Source: Bacteroidales bacterium (GTDB taxonomy: Bacteria; Bacteroidota; Bacteroidia; Bacteroidales; Salinivirgaceae). Taken from it: 64,000 nt of DNA. The notes beneath the pieces are model-generated. The model did not search any database. It saw nothing but the letters and a program-made list of their open reading frames with translations, and had not been told where the DNA came from. The stretch is from contig JAAYQU010000023.1 of assembly GCA_012519055.1 (NCBI GenBank), positions 1 through 64,000 on the forward strand, read 5' to 3'. The translations under genes were made by a program, and so were the position numbers. Shown here piece by piece: positions 1 to 9,352 of this stretch. How positions within the stretch are numbered: the first letter of the stretch is position 1; every line of letters starts with the position of its first letter.

Positions 1-131
1 TATTTTTAATGTCGCCACTGCATCACCATTATCAGAAAAAGAATATTCATGAATCGAAAATTGTTACTCGATTTTGGATTGTGGGGCTACTATTAGCCGT
101 TCTTACAATTATAACATTGAAAATCAGATAA
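1..131 (+). CDS. mraY: Phospho-MurNAc-pentapeptide transferase MraY, C-terminal end (5' partial)
   Basis: The window opens inside this gene. The readable tail contains MSPLHHHYQ followed by a final hydrophobic helix ([16 protein letters not shown]) and a TAA stop. The histidine-rich MSPLHHH motif is the hallmark of the last cytoplasmic loop of MraY, the membrane enzyme that moves phospho-MurNAc-pentapeptide onto undecaprenyl phosphate to make lipid I. It lies 9 nt upstream of murD, the usual dcw order. Only about 43 codons are present, so nothing can be said about the rest of the protein. Confidence 0.9.
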   Translation, partial: FLMSPLHHHYQKKNIHESKIVTRFWIVGLLLAVLTIITLKIR

Positions 132-140
132 TAACGATAT

Positions 141-1481
141 ATGCAAAAACGATATAACATAGTTGTTCTTGGAGGAGGCGAAAGTGGCGTTGGCGCAGCA
201 TTGCTTGCCAAACGTAATGGCGAGAGTGTGTTTATTTCTGATTTTGGAACGCTTAAAGATAAGTACAAAAAGGAGATTATCGAGGCTGGAATAGATTTCG
301 AGGAGGGGAAACATTCGGTTGAAATAATTACAAACGCAAAAACAATTATCAAAAGCCCGGGAATACCTGATGAGAGTGAAATTGTTGTGCAAGCAAAAAA
401 ATCAGGTGCAGAGATAATTGGCGAAATAGAGTACGGCGCGCGTAATACGAATGCGAAATTTATAGCCATTACAGGCTCGAACGGCAAAACTACAACTACA
501 CTTTTAATCTACCACATATTAAAACAAGCAGGGTTAAAAGTAGGATTAGCCGGCAACGTAGGACAGAGCTTAGCACGACAAATTGTTACAGAAGACCCCG
601 ATTGGTTTGTGGTGGAACTATCAAGTTTTCAGCTTGATACAATGTTCACATTTCACGCACACATTGCAATTTTAATGAACATCACACCCGACCACTTGGA
701 CCGTTACAACTATAATTTCGACAATTATATAAATTCAAAATTCAGGATTTTACAAAATCAAAACCAGTCTGACTATTTCATATATTTTGCAGACGACCCA
801 GTGGTAGAAAAAAAGATGTCAGAACTAAATATTGTTGCTAAAAAGCTAACATTCAGTTTAAAAGACGACACAAAAAGCAATGCTTATATATCAAAGAATC
901 AAATAATAATAAAATATAATAATCAGTTCGCTATGTTTTACGACAAACTTATTATTAAAGGTAAACACAATTTGTGCAATGCCATGGCAGCAAGTTTAGT
1001 AGCCGACATAACTAATATCAAAAATGAAAAGATTAGGGAATCGTTGGCAAGCTTTACTGGAGTTGAACATCGCTTGGAAGAGTACCTGACAATTCATGGA
1101 GTGCTCTATATCAACGATTCAAAAGCCACGAATATCAACTCTACTTGGTATGCTCTTGAAAGTATGACTAAACCAACTGTTTGGATTGTAGGTGGAGTTG
1201 ACAAGGGCAACGACTATTCAGAATTAAACGACGTTGTGGCTAAAACCGTTAAAGCGATTGTATGCTTAGGTACAGACAACAAAAAAATAGTAGACCACTT
1301 TAAAGACAGGGTAAACATTATTGTTGAGACGCAATCGATGAAAGAGGCTGTGTATGCAGCTTATAAGCTCGCCGAACCCAATGATGTGGTTTTGTTAAGC
1401 CCTGCTTGCGCAAGTTTTGACCTGTTTTCAAATTACGAAGAGCGCGGCAAAAAATTTAAAGATGCTGTAAGAGACTTATAA
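141..1481 (+). CDS. murD: UDP-N-acetylmuramoylalanine--D-glutamate ligase
   Basis: Cytoplasmic ATP-dependent Mur ligase that adds D-Glu to UDP-MurNAc-L-Ala. At 446 residues it has the normal family length. Visible: an N-terminal Rossmann-like UDP-binding segment (VVLGGGESGVGAA, about 8-20), the ATP P-loop TGSNGKTTTT (111-120), DHLDRY (184-189), and INSKF with Lys199 in the place of the carbamylated lysine. The C-terminal domain carries NDSKATN and SPACASFD. The ATG at 141 is 9 nt after mraY and fits the family N terminus. It is part of the dcw operon and is followed by ftsW after 13 nt. Confidence 0.97.
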   Translation: MQKRYNIVVLGGGESGVGAALLAKRNGESVFISDFGTLKDKYKKEIIEAGIDFEEGKHSVEIITNAKTIIKSPGIPDESEIVVQAKKSGAEIIGEIEYGARNTNAKFIAITGSNGKTTTTLLIYHILKQAGLKVGLAGNVGQSLARQIVTEDPDWFVVELSSFQLDTMFTFHAHIAILMNITPDHLDRYNYNFDNYINSKFRILQNQNQSDYFIYFADDPVVEKKMSELNIVAKKLTFSLKDDTKSNAYISKNQIIIKYNNQFAMFYDKLIIKGKHNLCNAMAASLVADITNIKNEKIRESLASFTGVEHRLEEYLTIHGVLYINDSKATNINSTWYALESMTKPTVWIVGGVDKGNDYSELNDVVAKTVKAIVCLGTDNKKIVDHFKDRVNIIVETQSMKEAVYAAYKLAEPNDVVLLSPACASFDLFSNYEERGKKFKDAVRDL

Positions 1482-1494
1482 TTAGAACAATAGA

Positions 1495-2703
1495 ATGAAG
1501 ACTGTATTTACATATTTGAAAGGAGACAGAGTAATATGGGTAATTACCATAATGCTCTGCCTTGTATCAATATTGGTAGTTTACAGCTCGACCGGAACAC
1601 TTGCCTACAAACAAGCCGGTGGAAATACATTTTACTATCTGAGTAAACAGCTACTGTTTGTAGGAATTTCATTATTAACAGTTTTTATTACACATCGAAT
1701 AAATTACAAGGCTTTATACACTCTTTCAAAATATTTATATTACGCTTCTATACCATTATTAATATACACATTGGTTCGTGGTGTAAGTATAAATGAAGCT
1801 GCGCGTTGGATAACACTTCCCGGAGGATTCTCTTTTCAAACTTCCGATTTGGCAAAATTGGCGTTAATGATGTATTTGGCAACACAAATATCTCTAAAAC
1901 AGCCCGATATAAAGGATTTTAAAAAGGGTTTCGTTCCGCTGTTGATTCCTATAGGGCTAACATGTATGCTTATTTTGCCTGCCAACTTCTCAACTGCGGC
2001 TTTAATTTTTGTTAGCTCAATGGTATTGCTATATATTGGCAGAGTTCGAATAAAACATCTCTCTCTATTGGCAGGTGTTGGGGTTGTAGGTATCGGCATT
2101 TTTATTTTAGTTGCACTTAACATGCCCGACTCAGGACGCGTTGGAACGTGGAAGCGCAGAATAGAGAATTTTGTCTCTAAAGATGGCGAGAACTTTCAAG
2201 CCGATCAGGCAAAAATAGCTGTCGCCACAGGTGGAATGTTCGGCAAAGGTCCGGGGCAAAGTGTTCAAAGAAATATACTGCCTCACCCCTATTCCGACTT
2301 TATTTTTGCAATTATTATAGAGGAGTACGGGCTTATCACAGGAATATTTATAATGTCGCTATATCTGATACTTCTGTTCAGAAGTGTCGCACTAATAAAG
2401 AAATGTCCAACCACCTTTCCTGCATTTTTAGTTGCGGGGATGGTTATATTAATTGTATTACAGGCTTTTGCACACATAGGAGTAAATACAGGAGTATTTC
2501 CAGTAACCGGGCAAACATTGCCAATGATAAGCATGGGAGGTACTTCTATGATTATCAACGGGATACAGATAGGTATTATACTAAGTGTGAGCAAAGAGAT
2601 ATTGAAACAAAGTTCGGCAAACGCGCCATCTGTACAGACAACAAATGAAACTGATAATGAGGTCGAAGATGAAGGAAATGTCACCGATAAAATTATTGAT
2701 TAG
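1495..2703 (+). CDS. ftsW: Septal peptidoglycan polymerase FtsW (SEDS family)
   Basis: Multispanning SEDS glycosyltransferase that polymerises lipid II at the division septum with its partner class B PBP. The 402 residues form about ten hydrophobic segments. Seen motifs: NEAARWITLPG (about 100-110), LPANFSTAA (161-169), HPYSDFIFA with Asp268 at the position of the catalytic SEDS aspartate, and the C-terminal FPVTGQTLPMISMGGTS. The hydrophilic tail (about 375-402) is acidic. Its position between murD and murG favours FtsW over RodA. Its 3' end overlaps the start of murG. Confidence 0.95.
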   Translation: MKTVFTYLKGDRVIWVITIMLCLVSILVVYSSTGTLAYKQAGGNTFYYLSKQLLFVGISLLTVFITHRINYKALYTLSKYLYYASIPLLIYTLVRGVSINEAARWITLPGGFSFQTSDLAKLALMMYLATQISLKQPDIKDFKKGFVPLLIPIGLTCMLILPANFSTAALIFVSSMVLLYIGRVRIKHLSLLAGVGVVGIGIFILVALNMPDSGRVGTWKRRIENFVSKDGENFQADQAKIAVATGGMFGKGPGQSVQRNILPHPYSDFIFAIIIEEYGLITGIFIMSLYLILLFRSVALIKKCPTTFPAFLVAGMVILIVLQAFAHIGVNTGVFPVTGQTLPMISMGGTSMIINGIQIGIILSVSKEILKQSSANAPSVQTTNETDNEVEDEGNVTDKIID

Positions 2704-3784
2704 TGCCGGAGGAACCGGAGGTCATATTTTTCCGGCATTAGCGGTAGCCAACGAGTTCCGTAGCAAATATCCCGACAGTAAAATACTGTTTGTTGGGGCA
2801 TTGGGCAAAATGGAAATGGAAAAGATACCGCAATCGGGATACGAGATAGTTGGACTGCCTGTAAAAGGTATGCCACGAAAGCTATCGTTTAAAATGATTT
2901 CATTTATTATCTCGTTGATTAAAAGCATGTTAATGGCTCGAAAAGTTGTAAAACGATTTAAGCCAACTGTTGCAGCCGGATTTGGTGGTTTTGCATCGGG
3001 ACCTGTGCTGTATTGGGCTTCACGAATGAAAGTGCCGACACTAATTCAAGAACAAAATAGTTATGCCGGCGTAACAAACAAAATCTTGTCCAAAAAAGCG
3101 AAAACTATTTGCGTTGCGTACGAAGGAATGGAGAAGTTTTTCCCGAAAGATAAGATAGTTTATACGGGAAACCCTGTCCGTAAATCTATGTCTCTCGGCA
3201 GTGTGAAAACTACAGAAGCACTTGAATTTTTCAACGTTACAAGCGACAAGCCGATTGTTCTTGTCTTGGGCGGCAGCTTAGGCGCAAGGTCGGTTAACAA
3301 TCAAATACTTGAATCGTTGCCTTGGTTTATCGAAAACAATATACAGCTGTTGTGGCAAACAGGAAACTTGTATTATAACGAAATGGTCGAGAAATCAAAA
3401 GGTTACGACTTGACAAATATTCGCGTTCTGCGATTTATTGATAAAATGGATTTTGCCTACACCGCAGCAAACATCATTGTTTCGCGTGCAGGAGCAGGCA
3501 CAATTTCGGAGCTTTGCATTGTGGGCAAGCCTGTTGTTTTAATTCCAAGTCCGAACGTGGCTGAAGACCATCAAACATTCAATGCAAAGGCTTTATCGGA
3601 AAAACAGGCTGCGATATTGCTACCTGACAATAAAATCAATGAACTAACAACCGTGTTAAGCAAACTAACTAAAGATAAGGAACTTATAGACGAGTTGTCA
3701 ACAAATATTAAAAAACTTGCGTTGGCAAATGCCGACAGAGATATATCGAACGAAATAGAAAAACTTGCTTTACAAAAGAGATGA
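2669..3784 (+). CDS. murG: Lipid II synthase MurG (GlcNAc transferase)
   Basis: Membrane-associated GT28 glycosyltransferase that converts lipid I to lipid II using UDP-GlcNAc. Motifs in order: SAGGTGGHIFPALAVA at the N terminus, GFGGFASGP, LIQEQNSYAG, TGNPVR, VLGGSLGARSVN, WQTGN, SRAGAGTISEL and EDHQTFNA. Four in-frame ATGs (2645, 2657, 2669, 2678) lie inside the end of ftsW. I chose 2669, giving 371 residues, because GAGG at 2659-2662 sits six bases before it and because MurG proteins begin only a few residues before the GGTGGH loop. The stop overlaps the murC start (ATGA), which suggests coupled translation. Confidence 0.95.
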   Translation: MKEMSPIKLLISAGGTGGHIFPALAVANEFRSKYPDSKILFVGALGKMEMEKIPQSGYEIVGLPVKGMPRKLSFKMISFIISLIKSMLMARKVVKRFKPTVAAGFGGFASGPVLYWASRMKVPTLIQEQNSYAGVTNKILSKKAKTICVAYEGMEKFFPKDKIVYTGNPVRKSMSLGSVKTTEALEFFNVTSDKPIVLVLGGSLGARSVNNQILESLPWFIENNIQLLWQTGNLYYNEMVEKSKGYDLTNIRVLRFIDKMDFAYTAANIIVSRAGAGTISELCIVGKPVVLIPSPNVAEDHQTFNAKALSEKQAAILLPDNKINELTTVLSKLTKDKELIDELSTNIKKLALANADRDISNEIEKLALQKR

Positions 3785-5148
3785 TACAAAATAGTAACCA
3801 TATTAAAAACATTTTTTGCATTGGCATTGGCGGCATTGGCATGAGCGCACTGGCGCGCTATTGGAAGCATGCAGGCAAAAATGTTGCTGGTTACGATTTG
3901 CGTGAAACCAAACTTACGCGCAAGCTTGAAAGCGAGTCGATTAAAGTTTTTTATTCAGACAACACAGAGTTAATTCCATCGCAATTCCTTACAGGAGAGA
4001 CACTTGTGGTTAGGACACCTGCGGTGCCCGATAATCTGTCGGTGCTAAAAATTTGGAGCGATTACGGAAAAACGGTAATGCGCCGTTCGCAGATGTTAGC
4101 TCTGATTGCGTCAAATCATAAAGTTTACGCTGTTTCAGGTACGCACGGGAAAACCTCTATAACAACGCTACTTTCGCACTTGCTAAATCAACGCGAGCAG
4201 GGAGTAAACTCGTTTATGGGAGGAATATCGCGCAACTATGGCACAAATATTTTGTTGTCAAACTCTGCCGAAATGGTTGTCGAGGCTGACGAATACGACA
4301 GAGCTTTTTTACAGCTGAACCCACATGCAGCAATCGTTACATCGGTAGAGGCTGACCATCTTGATATTTACCAAAATTTGGAGAATTTAAAATCGGCATT
4401 TAATCAGTTTGCTGGACAGGTATCGCAAGAGGGATTTATTATTTGTAAAAGGGGAATAGTATTGAAACCCAATAAAAACACCGAACTGCTCACATATCAC
4501 GCCGAAGACGATACAGCCGATATTTTTGCAAACAACATCAAAATTGTTGATGGCTGTTATCAATTCGATCTTGTGACACCGTTTGGCAAGTTTAATTCGT
4601 TGCAAATGGGAGCTCCGGGATATTACAACTTTGAAAATGCGGTGGCAGCATCTTCGTTTGCTATAAAAGTTGGATTGAATGAAGACCTACTAAGAACGGG
4701 GCTTCTGTCATTCAAAGGTGTAGAGAGACGTTTTGAAATGCACAACAAATCTCCCGAAATTTATATCGACGATTATGCACACCATCCGGGCGAAATAGAT
4801 GCTTGCATAAAATCGATACGTAAAATTTTCCCAAATAAGAAAATTACAGTTATTTTCCAACCGCACCTATATTCTCGGACAAGGGATTTAGAGTCTGAAT
4901 TTATAACCTCTTTAAACACAAGCGATTTGGCAATAATAACCGACATTTATCCAGCCCGCGAGCAACCGATTGAAGGAATTACGGGTCAGGCGTTGGCAAA
5001 TAAAGTAAAAAATGGTAAGTACGTGGCTTTTGATGATATAATCGCATTTGTTAAAAACCGACGTTTCGATATTTTGGTAACAATGGGTGCAGGAAGCATT
5101 GGCGATAAAGCGTTGCAAATTAAAGATATTATAAACGACAGAGCATGA
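3781..5148 (+). CDS. murC: UDP-N-acetylmuramate--L-alanine ligase
   Basis: Mur ligase adding L-Ala to UDP-MurNAc, the first peptide-stem step. It has 455 residues. Seen: the UDP-binding loop GIGGIGMSALARYW (15-28), the P-loop SGTHGKTS (119-126), EADEYDRAFL and DDYAHHPGEI, all in MurC order. The start overlaps the murG stop by 4 nt and its own stop overlaps ftsQ in the same way. This chain of ATGA overlaps marks a tightly coupled operon. The small MurC-like ligase Mpl was considered, but the dcw position decides for MurC. Confidence 0.96.
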   Translation: MIQNSNHIKNIFCIGIGGIGMSALARYWKHAGKNVAGYDLRETKLTRKLESESIKVFYSDNTELIPSQFLTGETLVVRTPAVPDNLSVLKIWSDYGKTVMRRSQMLALIASNHKVYAVSGTHGKTSITTLLSHLLNQREQGVNSFMGGISRNYGTNILLSNSAEMVVEADEYDRAFLQLNPHAAIVTSVEADHLDIYQNLENLKSAFNQFAGQVSQEGFIICKRGIVLKPNKNTELLTYHAEDDTADIFANNIKIVDGCYQFDLVTPFGKFNSLQMGAPGYYNFENAVAASSFAIKVGLNEDLLRTGLLSFKGVERRFEMHNKSPEIYIDDYAHHPGEIDACIKSIRKIFPNKKITVIFQPHLYSRTRDLESEFITSLNTSDLAIITDIYPAREQPIEGITGQALANKVKNGKYVAFDDIIAFVKNRRFDILVTMGAGSIGDKALQIKDIINDRA

Positions 5149-5939
5149 GTGTAAAGATGAAATATATTATAGGATATTCTGTTTTAGCACTGTACGTCTT
5201 TATTACGGCTGGTTTTGTCGCTAAAAAGTCGGCTGAGGAAGTTTGCCGTAAAGTTGAGGTTTCACTTAATGATACTGTAAATCAATTGGTTGTGCCACGC
5301 GATATCACAAAACTTATGGAGGATAAAAAGAACTCGGTGTATGGACATCGGTTTTCTAACATAAACAAAATGCAAATTGCTAAACTGATAACTAACAATA
5401 TTGCGTTGGTTAAAAATGTTGGAGTGTATAGGGCAACTGACGGCACTATCTGCATAAATATTGAGCAACGTAAACCAATTCTTCGCGTAATCAACAAATA
5501 TAACCAAAGCTATTATGTCGATACAGAAGGATATTTAATTCCACTGTCAGATCACTGGAGCGCAAGAGTTTTAGTAGCAAATGGAGATATTGCTGAAAAA
5601 TCACAAAAAAACAGGGCTATCCATATCGACTCACTTAACACTAATATTGAAATTAAACAGCGAGAGACACTAAGGGAATTGATAATACTTGCAAAACATA
5701 TTAATGACGACGAGTTTTTAAATGCTCAGATAGAGCAGATATATGTCAACAGAAACGAATACGAAATGATTCCAAAGGTAGGTTCTCACATAATCTATTT
5801 TGGACCTATTGATAACTATGTGGATAAGTTTTTTAATCTTAAAGCAATATATTATAAGGGATTTGCTAACTTGGGCTGGCGAAAATATAAGGCTATAAAT
5901 CTTAAATATCAAAACCAAGTAATTTGCACAAAACGTTAG
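5145..5939 (+). CDS. ftsQ: Cell division protein FtsQ-like
   Basis: Predicted bitopic inner-membrane divisome protein. It has a short cytoplasmic N terminus, one transmembrane helix (about residues 6-24, YIIGYSVLALYVFITAGFVA), then a periplasmic region containing a POTRA-like segment (about 40-110, with NIALVKNVGVYR and a following VxIxQRKPILRVI strand typical of FtsQ). The 264 residues match the usual length. FtsQ sequences are poorly conserved, so the call leans on topology, on IEQRKPILRV and on position between murC and ftsA. Four bases separate it from ftsA. Confidence 0.85.
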   Translation: MSVKMKYIIGYSVLALYVFITAGFVAKKSAEEVCRKVEVSLNDTVNQLVVPRDITKLMEDKKNSVYGHRFSNINKMQIAKLITNNIALVKNVGVYRATDGTICINIEQRKPILRVINKYNQSYYVDTEGYLIPLSDHWSARVLVANGDIAEKSQKNRAIHIDSLNTNIEIKQRETLRELIILAKHINDDEFLNAQIEQIYVNRNEYEMIPKVGSHIIYFGPIDNYVDKFFNLKAIYYKGFANLGWRKYKAINLKYQNQVICTKR

Positions 5940-5943
5940 ATCT

Positions 5944-7275
5944 ATGATAAAAGAGAGAAACATTGTTACGGCTATTGATATCGGAACAACAAAAATTGTT
6001 GCAATCGTTGCTAGAATTCTTGAAAATGGCAAAGTTGAAGTCTTAGGCTATGGACACGAAAAAAGCATTGGAGTAAAACGAGGCGTTGTTCTTAATATCG
6101 ACGAAACCGTCAGAAGCATTAAAAATGCGGTAAAAAAAGCAGAAGCGCAATCGGGATTAACAATTAAAAGCGCATATGTTGGAATGGCTGGTCAACATAT
6201 AAAGTCATTGCGCTCAAGCGGGTATATCACCCGCGAATCATTCGAAGAACCCATTACTGCAAGTGAAGTTGAAAAGCTAGCAGCGACAATGAATAGCATT
6301 TCTGTTGATGTTGGACAGGAAGTAATTCACATTCAACCACAAAGCTATAATGTTGACAAAGAGATGGGTATTATGAATCCTGTAGGCGTGGCAGGCAAAC
6401 GACTTGAAGGGAATTTCCATATAGTAATTGGAGAGATAACCGCTGCAAATCATCTAAAAAGATGTATAACCAAAGCAGGGTTATCGTTGAAAAAAATATT
6501 TTTGGAGCCATTTGCTTCAAGTGCTGCCGTTCTTACTGAAGATGAAAAAACAGTTGGCGTGGCATTGATAGACATTGGAGGTGGAACTACAGACATAGCT
6601 GTTTATTGTGATGGAGTTATACAACACACTGCAGTAATTCCCTTCGGCGGACAGTGCGTTACAGACGACATACGTAAAGAGTTTGCAATATTAGAGCATC
6701 AAGCCGAAAAAATGAAAGTGAATTACGGTTACGCAATTGCAAACGACAAGTCACTTTTAAACAAAAGAGTAACAATACCTGGCATTGGTGACCGCCCGGC
6801 CAGAGAGTTTGAGTTCTACCATATTGCAGGAATAATTGAAGCAAGAATGAGCGAAATTATTGAGCTTATTCGTTTTGAATTAGAATCAACCGGACTGTTA
6901 GATAGATTAGGTGCCGGAATAGTATTGACTGGTGGCGGTTCAATGATAAAGAACCTTAGTCAGTTAATGGCGTTCTATCTTGGAAAAGAGGTACGAGTTA
7001 CAGCTCCCAGGGTTCTAGCATCATCAGAAATAAACAAAAATATCAACTCACCTGTTTACTCAACAAGCATTGGACTAATACTTAATGGGTACGAAGACAA
7101 GTTGTTTAATAAAACCGAGGATGAAGATTTCTCAACAGAAGATTCATCTGAAAACGAATCAAGAAAAAGGGATTCTTCTATATTTAACATTGACAAACTA
7201 ACCTCTATATTTTCAAAATTTAAGGGGATAAGTTTCGATGTGCCAGACCATGAAATGAACACAAAAACGGAATAA
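5944..7275 (+). CDS. ftsA: Cell division protein FtsA
   Basis: Actin-fold ATPase that tethers FtsZ to the membrane and recruits late division proteins. Visible actin-family motifs: phosphate-1 AIDIGTTKIVAIVA (about 9-22), phosphate-2 VALIDIGGGTTDIAVY near residue 205-220, and the adenosine motif GIVLTGGGSMIKN near 320. The 443 residues end in a Ser/Glu-rich linker and a hydrophobic/basic stretch (FNIDKLTSIFSKFKGISF) that could be a membrane-targeting helix, although further polar residues follow it. It is 5 nt upstream of ftsZ. Confidence 0.96.
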   Translation: MIKERNIVTAIDIGTTKIVAIVARILENGKVEVLGYGHEKSIGVKRGVVLNIDETVRSIKNAVKKAEAQSGLTIKSAYVGMAGQHIKSLRSSGYITRESFEEPITASEVEKLAATMNSISVDVGQEVIHIQPQSYNVDKEMGIMNPVGVAGKRLEGNFHIVIGEITAANHLKRCITKAGLSLKKIFLEPFASSAAVLTEDEKTVGVALIDIGGGTTDIAVYCDGVIQHTAVIPFGGQCVTDDIRKEFAILEHQAEKMKVNYGYAIANDKSLLNKRVTIPGIGDRPAREFEFYHIAGIIEARMSEIIELIRFELESTGLLDRLGAGIVLTGGGSMIKNLSQLMAFYLGKEVRVTAPRVLASSEINKNINSPVYSTSIGLILNGYEDKLFNKTEDEDFSTEDSSENESRKRDSSIFNIDKLTSIFSKFKGISFDVPDHEMNTKTE

Positions 7276-7280
7276 CAACC

Positions 7281-8654
7281 ATGAGTGAAACAATAATGAA
7301 ATTCGATTTACCAACAAAAAAATCATCAATAATTAAAGTGATAGGTGTTGGAGGTGGAGGTGGGAATGCGGTAACCCATATGTTTCGTGAAGGGATTACC
7401 AATGTTGATTTTGTAATTTGTAACACCGATGCACAGGCATTAAATTCGAGTCCTGTTCCGGTAAAAATCCACTTAGGTCCCACTATTACAGGAGGATGCG
7501 GAGCTGGGAACAGACCCGAACGAGGAAAACAAGCAGCTATTGAAAGCCTTGACCAAATAACCGAACTCCTCAGCCACAATACCAAAATGGTGTTTATTAC
7601 CGCAGGTATGGGGGGCGGAACAGGAACAGGAGCTGCTCCTATAATTGCACAAGAAGCAAAAAATTTAGGGATACTTACAGTAGGAATTGTAAGTATTCCA
7701 TTCCTTTTTGAAGGCAAAAGACGACTAAAACAAGCTATTGAAGGACTTGAAGAAATGAGAGAAAACGTTGATGCTCTGCTAGTTATCAGCAACGAAAAAA
7801 TCCGGGAGATTCATGGCGACTTAGAATATACAACAGCTTTTGCCAAAGCAGACAATATACTAACAACGGCTGCTAAAGGTATTGCCGAGATTATTACGGT
7901 GCCAGGATTAGTAAATGTCGATTTTGAAGATGTTTACACCGTAATGAATAACTCTGGAGTTGCGCTTATGGGTTCTGCTACTGCGAAGGGGGAGAACAGA
8001 GCTATAGATGCAATCCAAGAGGCCCTTACATCGCCACTGCTAAACAATAACGATATAAACGGAGCTAAAGATATCCTGTTAAATATTACCAGTGGCAAAA
8101 ACGGTATAACTCTTGACGAAATGACAACTATTACCGATTACCTTCAAGATGCAGCAGGTCAAGAAGCAGATATGATTTGGGGCGCAAACACCGACGAATC
8201 TTTAGACGACGAGATAGTTGTAACAGTTATTGCCACAGGATTTAACGCTGAGGCTATACCCGAACTGCACGGGGCTAGCAAACCTAAAGTAATAAAACAC
8301 GACCTAAATGCAAGCAAACCCACAGTAGTTGAAAACTATAGTTTTTCAGAAACAATTACTCCCACACAACCCATTGTTCCTAATGAACTAAATCATAGCA
8401 TAACTACCGGCGAAACAACAGATAACAGTCTTTTTGACTCACAAAAACAATTTACTAACATAGATTATCTAAAAAACGTTCGCAACATCGATGAAATAGA
8501 GAAAATACCAGCTATCAAAAGAAGAAAGATAATGTTTGATGAAAATACCACGTTGGTAAATGACGAGGAGATTAGCCGCTTTTCACTAACAGAAGAAGAT
8601 GGCAATATTAAACTGAGAAAAAACAACTCGTACTTAGATGAAAACGTTGACTAA
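7281..8654 (+). CDS. ftsZ: Cell division GTPase FtsZ
   Basis: Tubulin homologue forming the Z ring. Seen: IGVGGGGGNAVTHM (21-34), the tubulin signature GGGTGTGAAP (111-120), and NVDFEDVYTVM at the domain junction. The GTPase core ends near residue 320. A flexible linker follows, then IEKIPAIKRRKIMF, the likely Bacteroidete form of the FtsA-binding C-terminal peptide. About 40 more acidic residues lie beyond it. The 457 residues are longer than in E. coli because of the linker and tail. It is the last core dcw gene here. Confidence 0.97.
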   Translation: MSETIMKFDLPTKKSSIIKVIGVGGGGGNAVTHMFREGITNVDFVICNTDAQALNSSPVPVKIHLGPTITGGCGAGNRPERGKQAAIESLDQITELLSHNTKMVFITAGMGGGTGTGAAPIIAQEAKNLGILTVGIVSIPFLFEGKRRLKQAIEGLEEMRENVDALLVISNEKIREIHGDLEYTTAFAKADNILTTAAKGIAEIITVPGLVNVDFEDVYTVMNNSGVALMGSATAKGENRAIDAIQEALTSPLLNNNDINGAKDILLNITSGKNGITLDEMTTITDYLQDAAGQEADMIWGANTDESLDDEIVVTVIATGFNAEAIPELHGASKPKVIKHDLNASKPTVVENYSFSETITPTQPIVPNELNHSITTGETTDNSLFDSQKQFTNIDYLKNVRNIDEIEKIPAIKRRKIMFDENTTLVNDEEISRFSLTEEDGNIKLRKNNSYLDENVD

Positions 8655-8661
8655 CATAAGG

Positions 8662-8688
8662 CAAAAGGTGCAAGGAACAAGGTACAAG
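8662..8688. repeat. Purine-rich AAGGTnCAAGG intergenic repeat
   Basis: The ftsZ-yqeY gap holds AAAAGGTGCAAGGAACAAGG followed by TACAAG, a short array of A/G-rich units. Close relatives occur at 27354-27386, 36735-36769 and, reversed, at 59614-59640, always between genes. This looks like an interspersed low-complexity repeat family. I see no coding potential. Confidence 0.6.
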
Positions 8689-8723
8689 TAGTTTTACTTT
8701 ATAAACAATTAACTGAATACATA

Positions 8724-9179
8724 ATGAGTTTTGAAGAAAAAATAAACAACCTGATAAAAGAGGCGATGAAAGCCAAAGAGCGTGAACGACTTGAGGCTTT
8801 GCGCGCCATTAAATCAGCTATCTTGCTTGAACGAACAAAAGAGGGAGCAACAGGAGAGCTATCCGAAGAGGATTTTTTGAAAATGATATCCAAAATGGTT
8901 AAACAACGAGACGACTCGGCTGAAATATACAGGCAACAAAACAGACCCGAACTTGCTGAAAAAGAGGAGTTCGAAGCATCGGTCATACGCGAGTTTTTGC
9001 CAAAACAGCTTACTGTTCAGGAAGTTGAAAAACATATTAAAGCCATAATAGCAAAAACAGGTGCCCAAAGCATGAAAGATATGGGCAAAGTAATGGCACA
9101 AGCCACCGCCGAACTGGCTGGCAAAGCCGAGTCGAAAACTATTGCGGAGATTACGAAGAGGATTTTGTCGGGGAACTAA
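8724..9179 (+). CDS. GatB/YqeY domain protein
   Basis: Small cytoplasmic protein of the YqeY family. The 151-residue length is typical of the family. Its C-terminal half resembles the tRNA-binding tail domain of GatB/GatE amidotransferase subunits. Seen: an N-terminal helical region (EKINNLIKEAMKAKERERLEALRAIKSAI), the middle motif IREFLPKQLTVQEVE, and the glycine-containing end QSMKDMGKVMAQATAELAGKAESKTIAEI. Its cellular role is unproven in most bacteria. It is 69 nt after ftsZ and could be read from the same transcript. Confidence 0.88.
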   Translation: MSFEEKINNLIKEAMKAKERERLEALRAIKSAILLERTKEGATGELSEEDFLKMISKMVKQRDDSAEIYRQQNRPELAEKEEFEASVIREFLPKQLTVQEVEKHIKAIIAKTGAQSMKDMGKVMAQATAELAGKAESKTIAEITKRILSGN

Positions 9180-9197
9180 ATAGAGCGAGAATAAATT

Positions 9198-9243
9198 ATT
9201 TAGGGGTATTCTTTAAGTTTTTACTTAATGGATGTCCCTAAAT
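9198..9243. terminator. Hairpin between convergent yqeY and ribE
   Basis: ATTTAGGG (9198-9205) is the perfect complement of CCCTAAAT (9236-9243), with a second short pairing of ATTC with GGAT inside. It lies between two convergent genes, where a bidirectional terminator is expected. No strong T run follows, so the assignment is tentative. Confidence 0.4.
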
Positions 9244-9352
9244 GTTATAATCCACATATTCAGAGTAGTTTAACAGCAAAAATTATAAAATATTACTGTT
9301 TTTCACTTACACAAAATATTGTATAATCCCTTTACTCAATACTTAACCGTTT

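Noticed and set aside
7220-7792. Minus-strand 190-residue frame opposite ftsZ
   Set aside because: It is a shadow frame of ftsA/ftsZ with low-complexity Ser/Pro/Ile content and no start context.
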